A DNA stretch of 10,466 nucleotides, taken from Bacteroidota bacterium. Lineage in GTDB: Bacteria; Bacteroidota; Bacteroidia; B-17B0; Aurantibacillaceae. The stretch lies in the NCBI GenBank assembly GCA_005800865.1, contig SYEI01000247.1, forward strand, positions 1 through 10,466, given 5' to 3'. The translations under genes and the position numbers were made by a program. The notes beneath the pieces are model-generated. The model was not told the DNA's origin. It saw only the letters and a list, made by a program, of their open reading frames with translations, and made no database searches. Shown piece by piece: positions 7,110 to 10,466 of the stretch; position 1 is the first letter of the stretch; each line of letters begins with the position of its first letter.

Positions 7110-7556
7110 ATGATTCAACGTAAACAAACCCTTTTTTTATTAGCAGTAGCTATTATTGCTATTGTTCAGTTTTTTATTCCTTTTCAAACCCTAACTTTTG
7201 AAGACAAAAGCTGGTCGATTTGTTTAATGCCTGGTTGCAGTGCAGATGTGATGGGCAATAATATATATGTAGCTATGATTTTAAACATCATCATCCTTAT
7301 ATTAAGTGTAGCTCTTATTTTTTTATATAAAAACAGAGTACTACAATTTAAGTTAACCAACCTATTAATGGTGTTTAATGTATTTATTGTAGGGTTATTT
7401 TTTATATTCTCTTATATAAAGGAAGGAACTCCTGGAGCAATAAACTACCAAGTTGGATCATTTTTACCAATTATTTCTGCTGTTTTCGCCTATTTAGCGG
7501 CTCATTTTATCAAAAAAGATGAGCAATTAGTAAGAAGTGCGGATAGAATCCGATAG
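7110..7556 (+). CDS. DUF4293 family four-helix membrane protein
   Basis: This is a 148-aa inner-membrane protein with four hydrophobic segments at about 7-25, 51-72, 83-102 and 115-133. A first loop holds Cys38 and Cys43. The MIQRKQT start and the C-terminal LVRSADRIR are the remembered hallmarks of DUF4293, a Bacteroidota family without known function. An in-frame ATG at 7038 would add 24 residues, but these are encoded by a repeat element and precede the promoter, so the start at 7110 is preferred. It is divergent from speA and runs in the same direction as accB, 229 bases upstream of it. No terminator is seen between them. Function and partner proteins cannot be inferred. Confidence 0.82.
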   Translation: MIQRKQTLFLLAVAIIAIVQFFIPFQTLTFEDKSWSICLMPGCSADVMGNNIYVAMILNIIILILSVALIFLYKNRVLQFKLTNLLMVFNVFIVGLFFIFSYIKEGTPGAINYQVGSFLPIISAVFAYLAAHFIKKDEQLVRSADRIR

Positions 7557-7566
7557 GAAGTTCGAG

Positions 7567-7657
7567 TTTGGAATGACGATTTACGAATTCAAAAGTTCTA
7601 AATTCGTAATTCCCAATTCATAAATCGTACCTCGTCGTTCGTAAATCCCAATCCAAA
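7567..7657. repeat. 91-bp palindromic element with imperfect terminal inverted repeats, ATTTACGAA type
   Basis: The left end 7567-7587 and the right end 7638-7657 are inverted copies of about 20-21 nt. They share TTTGGA, TG and GATTTACGAA and differ by about two substitutions and one base of length. Nested within is a perfect 9-bp pair, TTACGAATT (7581-7589) and AATTCGTAA (7601-7609). An alternative 8-bp pair is ACGATTTA (7576-7583) and TAAATCGT (7621-7628). The element fills the first half of the gap between DUF4293 and accB. No T-run follows, so it is not an ordinary terminator. It is MITE- or REP-like in form. Confidence 0.65.
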
Positions 7658-7750
7658 TTTTATATTGTTGATAATTAGTGCTTTTTTTGAACATTCAGGT
7701 CATTTTCGACCAAAAAGGGATGATTTTTCTCGTTTTTTATAAATAAATGG

Positions 7751-7758
7751 TATTTTTG
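7751..7758 (+). promoter_or_regulatory. -7 box upstream of accB
   Basis: TATTTTTG matches TAnnTTTG. Transcription would begin near 7764 and give a leader of about 22 nt. The -33 region (about 7728-7733, TTCTCG) does not match TTTG, so the promoter is supported only by the -7 box and its position. It would be expected to drive accB and accC together. Confidence 0.5.
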
Positions 7759-7785
7759 CCCCCACTAACTAAAACACACACATAA

Positions 7786-8277
7786 ATGAAATTAACTGAA
7801 ATTCAAGATTTAATTAAATTTGTTTCAAAGAGCGGGGTAAACGAAGTTGAACTAGAGACTAAAGAAATTAAAATCGTTATTAAAACTGGTAAGCAAGCTG
7901 CTCCTGTTATGTACCAAGCTGCACCAGCTCAAATTACAACAGCCCCTGCACAAGTGGTTGCTGCTCCGGTAGCAAATACTACTACAGCTGCTGAAACTAC
8001 AACTCCAGTTACTCCTGCTGCTTCTAACGAGGCTAAATATGTAACTGTTAAATCTCCTATGATTGGAACATTCTATCGCTCTGCTGGGCCAGATAAGCCT
8101 GCATTTGTGAACGTAGGTGATGATATTGAAATTGGCAAACCAGTTTGTATCATTGAAGCGATGAAATTATTTAACGAAATTGAAAGCGAAGTAAAAGGTA
8201 AAATCGTTAAGGTATTGGTAAATGACGCTACTCCTGTTGAGTACGATCAACCTTTATTCTTAGTAGATCCTTCGTAA
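7786..8277 (+). CDS. accB: Biotin carboxyl carrier protein of acetyl-CoA carboxylase
   Basis: AccB carries the biotin that AccC carboxylates and that the carboxyltransferase uses to make malonyl-CoA from acetyl-CoA in the cytosol. The 163 aa fit the family (E. coli 156). The N-terminal MKLTEIQDLIKFV helix (1-13) is typical for AccC binding. An Ala/Pro/Thr-rich flexible linker spans about 38-80. The biotinyl domain follows, with SPMIGTFYRSAGPDKPAFV (90-108) containing the thumb loop that marks true acetyl-CoA carboxylase carriers. The biotin site is EAMKL, with Lys127 as the modified residue. The start ATG at 7786 is the only sensible one. accC follows 128 bases later, a wide gap for this pair, filled by a repeat element. 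Confidence 0.96.
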   Translation: MKLTEIQDLIKFVSKSGVNEVELETKEIKIVIKTGKQAAPVMYQAAPAQITTAPAQVVAAPVANTTTAAETTTPVTPAASNEAKYVTVKSPMIGTFYRSAGPDKPAFVNVGDDIEIGKPVCIIEAMKLFNEIESEVKGKIVKVLVNDATPVEYDQPLFLVDPS

Positions 8278-8298
8278 AAACGACGAATTAAGAAGGTA

Positions 8299-8401
8299 GA
8301 TTGACGATTTGAAAATTTACCACAGTTAAAATTATTTGTAAACTGATTTACCGTTTAAGATTTCAAAAATCGCAAATCGTAAATCGTAAAATCGTAAATC
8401 G
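8299..8401. repeat. Palindromic repeat element ending in five AAATCG heptads, between accB and accC
   Basis: The left arm at 8299-8319 (GATTGACGATTTGAAAA...) and the right arm at 8355-8378 (TTAAGATTTCAAAAATCGC...) are imperfect inverted copies, with a CAGTT/AACTG pair inside. The right end is a short tandem array: AAATCG occurs five times, starting at 8367, 8374, 8381, 8389 and 8396, that is with a 7-8 nt period. The array stops four bases before the accC ATG. The TGACGATTT at the left end is shared with the element at 7567-7657. Confidence 0.65.
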
Positions 8402-8405
8402 AGAG

Positions 8406-9749
8406 ATGTTTAAAAAAATATTAATTGCCAATCGTGGCGAGATTGCTTTACGTGTGATAAGAACATGTAAGGAAATGGGAATTAAAACCGTTGCGGTTTA
8501 TTCTACAGCCGATAAAGAATCGTTGCACGTTAAGTTTGCTGATGAAGCTGTTTGTATTGGGCCTCCGCCTAGTAAAGACAGTTACTTAAACATGGCAAAC
8601 ATTATTGCTGCTGCCGAGATTACTAACGCAGATGCTATTCACCTAGGATATGGTTTCTTAAGCGAGAATGCTAAGTTTTCTGAAATTTGCCGCCAAAACA
8701 ATATTAAGTTTATTGGTGCTTCTCCAGAGATGATTAACCAAATGGGAGATAAGAGTAATGCAAAAACTACCATGATTAATGCTGGTGTTCCTTGCGTTCC
8801 TGGCTCTGAAGGTTTATTAGAAAGCGCTGCTCAAGGCATGGAATTAGCCAAAGGTATTAAGTATCCTGTGATTATTAAAGCTACTGCCGGTGGTGGTGGA
8901 AAAGGGATGCGTATTATTTGGAAAGAAGAAGATTTTCAAAATGCATGGGATAGTGCTACACACGAAGCTACAGCTGCGTTTGGAAACGGTGCCATGTACA
9001 TGGAAAAATATATTGAAGAACCACGCCATATCGAAATTCAGATTGTGGGCGATGCACACGGTAAAGCTTGCCACTTAAGTGAGCGTGACTGTTCAGTACA
9101 ACGTCGTCACCAAAAATTGGTGGAAGAAACGCCTTCTCCATTTATGACTCCTGAGTTACGTGAATTAATGGGTGATGCTGCTGTGAAAGCTGCTTTATCT
9201 ATTGGTTACGAAGGTGTTGGTACAGTTGAGTTTTTGGTTGATAAACACCGTAATTTCTATTTCATGGAAATGAATACTCGTATTCAGGTGGAGCATCCAA
9301 TTACTGAAGAAGTAATTAACTACGATTTAATACGCGAGCAAATTTTAGTGGCAGCAGGTGTGCCTATTAGTGGTAAAAACTACTACCCACAATTACATGC
9401 AATTGAGTGCCGTATTAATGCAGAAGATCCATTTAAAAACTTTACACCATCTCCAGGTAAAATAACGACTTTACACACTCCAGGCGGACACGGTATCCGT
9501 GTTGACTCGCATGTGTATAGCGGTTATACCATTCCACCAAACTATGATAGTATGGTTGGTAAATTAATTACGGTTGCACAAACACGTGAAGAAGCCATTG
9601 CAAAAATGCACCGTGCTTTAAGTGAATATGTAATTGAAGGTGTTAAAACAACTATCCCGTTTCACATTAAATTAATGCAAAACGAAGATTTTAAAGCCGG
9701 TAATTATACGACCAAGTTTATGGAAACTTGGGATTTTAATAAAGCTTAA
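8406..9749 (+). CDS. accC: Biotin carboxylase subunit of acetyl-CoA carboxylase
   Basis: AccC uses ATP and bicarbonate to carboxylate the biotin on AccB, the first half-reaction of malonyl-CoA formation. The 447 aa match E. coli AccC (449) nearly residue for residue in position. The N-terminal domain starts ILIANRGEIALRV (5-17). The ATP-grasp domain shows Lys116, Lys158 and the glycine-rich loop AGGGGKGM (161-168). QRRHQK (232-237) follows, then the catalytic EMNTRIQVEHP (288-298) with Glu288, Asn290, Arg292 and Glu296. The C-terminal domain has ECRINAED (334-341), with Arg336 at the place of E. coli Arg338. No promoter is visible in the 128-base gap after accB, so transcription with accB is likely. 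GAGAG touches the ATG but is too close to act as a normal ribosome-binding site. Confidence 0.97.
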   Translation: MFKKILIANRGEIALRVIRTCKEMGIKTVAVYSTADKESLHVKFADEAVCIGPPPSKDSYLNMANIIAAAEITNADAIHLGYGFLSENAKFSEICRQNNIKFIGASPEMINQMGDKSNAKTTMINAGVPCVPGSEGLLESAAQGMELAKGIKYPVIIKATAGGGGKGMRIIWKEEDFQNAWDSATHEATAAFGNGAMYMEKYIEEPRHIEIQIVGDAHGKACHLSERDCSVQRRHQKLVEETPSPFMTPELRELMGDAAVKAALSIGYEGVGTVEFLVDKHRNFYFMEMNTRIQVEHPITEEVINYDLIREQILVAAGVPISGKNYYPQLHAIECRINAEDPFKNFTPSPGKITTLHTPGGHGIRVDSHVYSGYTIPPNYDSMVGKLITVAQTREEAIAKMHRALSEYVIEGVKTTIPFHIKLMQNEDFKAGNYTTKFMETWDFNKA

Positions 9750-9752
9750 TTT

Positions 9753-9784
9753 AAAAAAGCCTTTCGGAAACGAAAGGCTTTTTT
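9753..9784 (+). terminator. Rho-independent terminator of accB-accC
   Basis: The arms 9753-9766 (six A, then GCCTTTCG) and 9771-9784 (CGAAAGGC, then six T) pair perfectly over 14 bp around a GAAA tetraloop (9767-9770), a stable GNRA loop. The hairpin begins three bases after the accC stop and ends in six T, so it should be very efficient. On the minus strand it also ends in six T, so it could stop transcription coming from the right. Confidence 0.95.
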
Positions 9785-9786
9785 GT

Positions 9787-9794
9787 TATATTTG
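9787..9794 (+). promoter_or_regulatory. Possible -7 box for the right-end lipoprotein gene
   Basis: TATATTTG matches TAnnTTTG just past the accC terminator. The -33 position falls in the terminator stem and reads TTCG, not TTTG. If used, it gives a leader of about 108 nt that contains the hairpin at 9811-9849 and the left flanking repeat. This is the only such match upstream of the gene. Confidence 0.35.
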
Positions 9795-9810
9795 ATTAGC
9801 TGCTTTTAAG

Positions 9811-9849
9811 CATTTGTAAATGATTACAATCGTTTGTAATTAGCAAATG
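9811..9849. repeat. Nested inverted repeat upstream of the lipoprotein gene
   Basis: The outer pair CATTTG (9811-9816) and CAAATG (9844-9849) encloses an inner perfect pair, ATTACAA (9823-9829) and TTGTAAT (9834-9840), around the loop TCGT. It could fold in the leader RNA or be a protein site. No T-run follows. Confidence 0.4.
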
Positions 9850-9863
9850 AGTCTTAGCGAGTA

Positions 9864-9886
9864 GTTACCAGCAAGTGGCGGACAAC
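9864..9886 (+). repeat. Left flanking copy of the inverted GTTACCAG/GTGGCGG element
   Basis: GTTACCAG, three bases, GTGGCGG, then ACAAC. The same order of blocks is found in inverse orientation at 10354-10377. The site can also fold on itself weakly (GTT/AAC and CCA/TGG pairs). It ends 20 bases before the lipoprotein ATG and is visibly richer in G and C than its surroundings. Confidence 0.6.
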
Positions 9887-9906
9887 CATAATATTAAAAA
9901 TATCAT

Positions 9907-10344
9907 ATGAAACATTTATTCCTCATATTGACAATTATACTTTTGACAGCTTGCAACTCTGACAAACAAATTGTGGACAATAAAAGTATTATTGTTATAA
10001 ATAATACGACTGAGAAAAATAGTATAATTGGACAGTGGACAATCTGTAAGAGAACATGGGGTTCTGGCGACAGCATTCGAGGAATAACTGCTAATGTTTG
10101 CACAATAGTTAATTTCAAATATGACAATACTGCGGTTGTAGTTTATCCGTCTGGTGACAAAGAAAATTTGAAATGGAATGTAAATAATAGTAAAGTAAGG
10201 TTGACCAATATTAATCCTACAAATAAAGAAAGTGTTTATTTTAACGACGGTGTATATGAAATGATTTTTACTCCAAAGAAAGAATATACTGAGTTAAAAT
10301 TAACACTGCCGGAAAAAAACTATTCCTATTTCCTTGGACAGTGA
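9907..10344 (+). CDS. Small lipoprotein, possibly lipocalin-like
   Basis: This is a 145-aa predicted lipoprotein: MKHLFLILTIILL, then the lipobox LTAC with lipidated Cys16. After a low-complexity tether (about 17-38) comes IIGQWTICKR, with Gly42-x-Trp44. NFKYDNTAVVVY and LKWNVNNSKVRLTN follow as short beta strands. A GxW motif followed by a run of strands resembles the lipocalin-like domains common in Bacteroidota lipoproteins, but the match is weak and function is unknown. Cys47 and Cys65 could form a disulfide in the periplasm. The gene stands alone behind the strong accC terminator and is bracketed by inverted 23-24 nt repeats, so it may have arrived as a single-gene unit. No terminator with a T-run follows. 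Confidence 0.72.
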   Translation: MKHLFLILTIILLTACNSDKQIVDNKSIIVINNTTEKNSIIGQWTICKRTWGSGDSIRGITANVCTIVNFKYDNTAVVVYPSGDKENLKWNVNNSKVRLTNINPTNKESVYFNDGVYEMIFTPKKEYTELKLTLPEKNYSYFLGQ

Positions 10345-10353
10345 TGATAAACT

Positions 10354-10377
10354 GTGTGCCGCCACCAGACTGGTAAC
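10354..10377 (-). repeat. Right flanking copy of the inverted GTTACCAG/GTGGCGG element
   Basis: On the minus strand this reads GTTACCAG, four bases, GTGGCGG, then CACAC. That is the same block order as the copy at 9864-9886. It begins 9 bases past the lipoprotein stop. On its own, TGTGT (10353-10357) can pair with ACACA (10376-10380) and CCAG with CTGG, giving an imperfect hairpin reminiscent of integron attC sites. The standard attC core sequences are not clearly met. Confidence 0.6.
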
Positions 10378-10466
10378 ACACGCTCCTATGTAAAGCAGCA
10401 AAAGTTTTCAACAAAGTTCGGAAGCAACGCTACACCTCTTGAAAATAGAGAGAAATTCGGACAAGC

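Noticed and set aside
7691..7715. Hairpin GGTC-N6-GACC as a leader structure of accB
   Set aside because: It has only four pairs, lies upstream of the predicted transcription start, and has no further support.
8367..8401. CRISPR array
   Set aside because: The repeats are 6-7 nt with no spacers of useful length and no cas gene is present.
9903..10127. Minus-strand open frame of 74 aa opposite the lipoprotein gene
   Set aside because: It is a shadow frame: the plus strand has a clear signal peptide with lipobox and a full-length frame.
9864..10377. Definite integron attC sites
   Set aside because: The copies fold imperfectly, the usual core sites are not clearly met, and no integrase or attI is in the window, so only a cassette-like arrangement is claimed.

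Overview
The window looks like an AT-rich chromosomal segment of a Bacteroidota bacterium, probably of the Flavobacteriia/Sphingobacteriia side; the genus cannot be told. The main support is several promoters of the Bacteroidota type (TTTG or TTG, about 19-20 nt, then TAnnTTTG). Other support is the absence of Shine-Dalgarno sequences, a DUF4293 protein, the short Bacteroidota form of arginine decarboxylase, a fused PurL, and secreted proteins of the DUF4412/GLPGLI sort.

Left part, minus strand (positions 35-6951): purL (fused FGAM synthase) ends at a strong terminator at the left edge and has its own promoter. Upstream of it come two adjacent paralogous exported proteins, one with an ordinary signal peptide and one lipoprotein that appears to start at TTG. 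Next is the arginine decarboxylase gene (speA), whose promoter lies so close to the ATG that its mRNA should be leaderless.

Right part, plus strand (7074-9784): a four-helix membrane protein (DUF4293), also apparently leaderless, is followed by accB and accC. These encode the biotin carrier and biotin carboxylase of acetyl-CoA carboxylase, the first step of fatty acid synthesis. The pair ends at a textbook GAAA-tetraloop terminator. The carboxyltransferase genes are not in the window.

Right end (9785-10466): a single small lipoprotein gene is bracketed by inverted copies of a 23-24 nt element (GTTACCAG...GTGGCGG...). This looks like a one-gene cassette and is the least ordinary part of the window.

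The coding genes are mostly housekeeping. The unusual signal is between them: several intergenic gaps hold short palindromic repeat elements of different families. These include an ACCGCAAAG type at 6988-7093, an ATTTACGAA type at 7567-7657, and a related AAATCGT type at 8299-8401. No gap without a gene exceeds 300 bases. No rRNA, tRNA, CRISPR array, transposase or integrase was seen.
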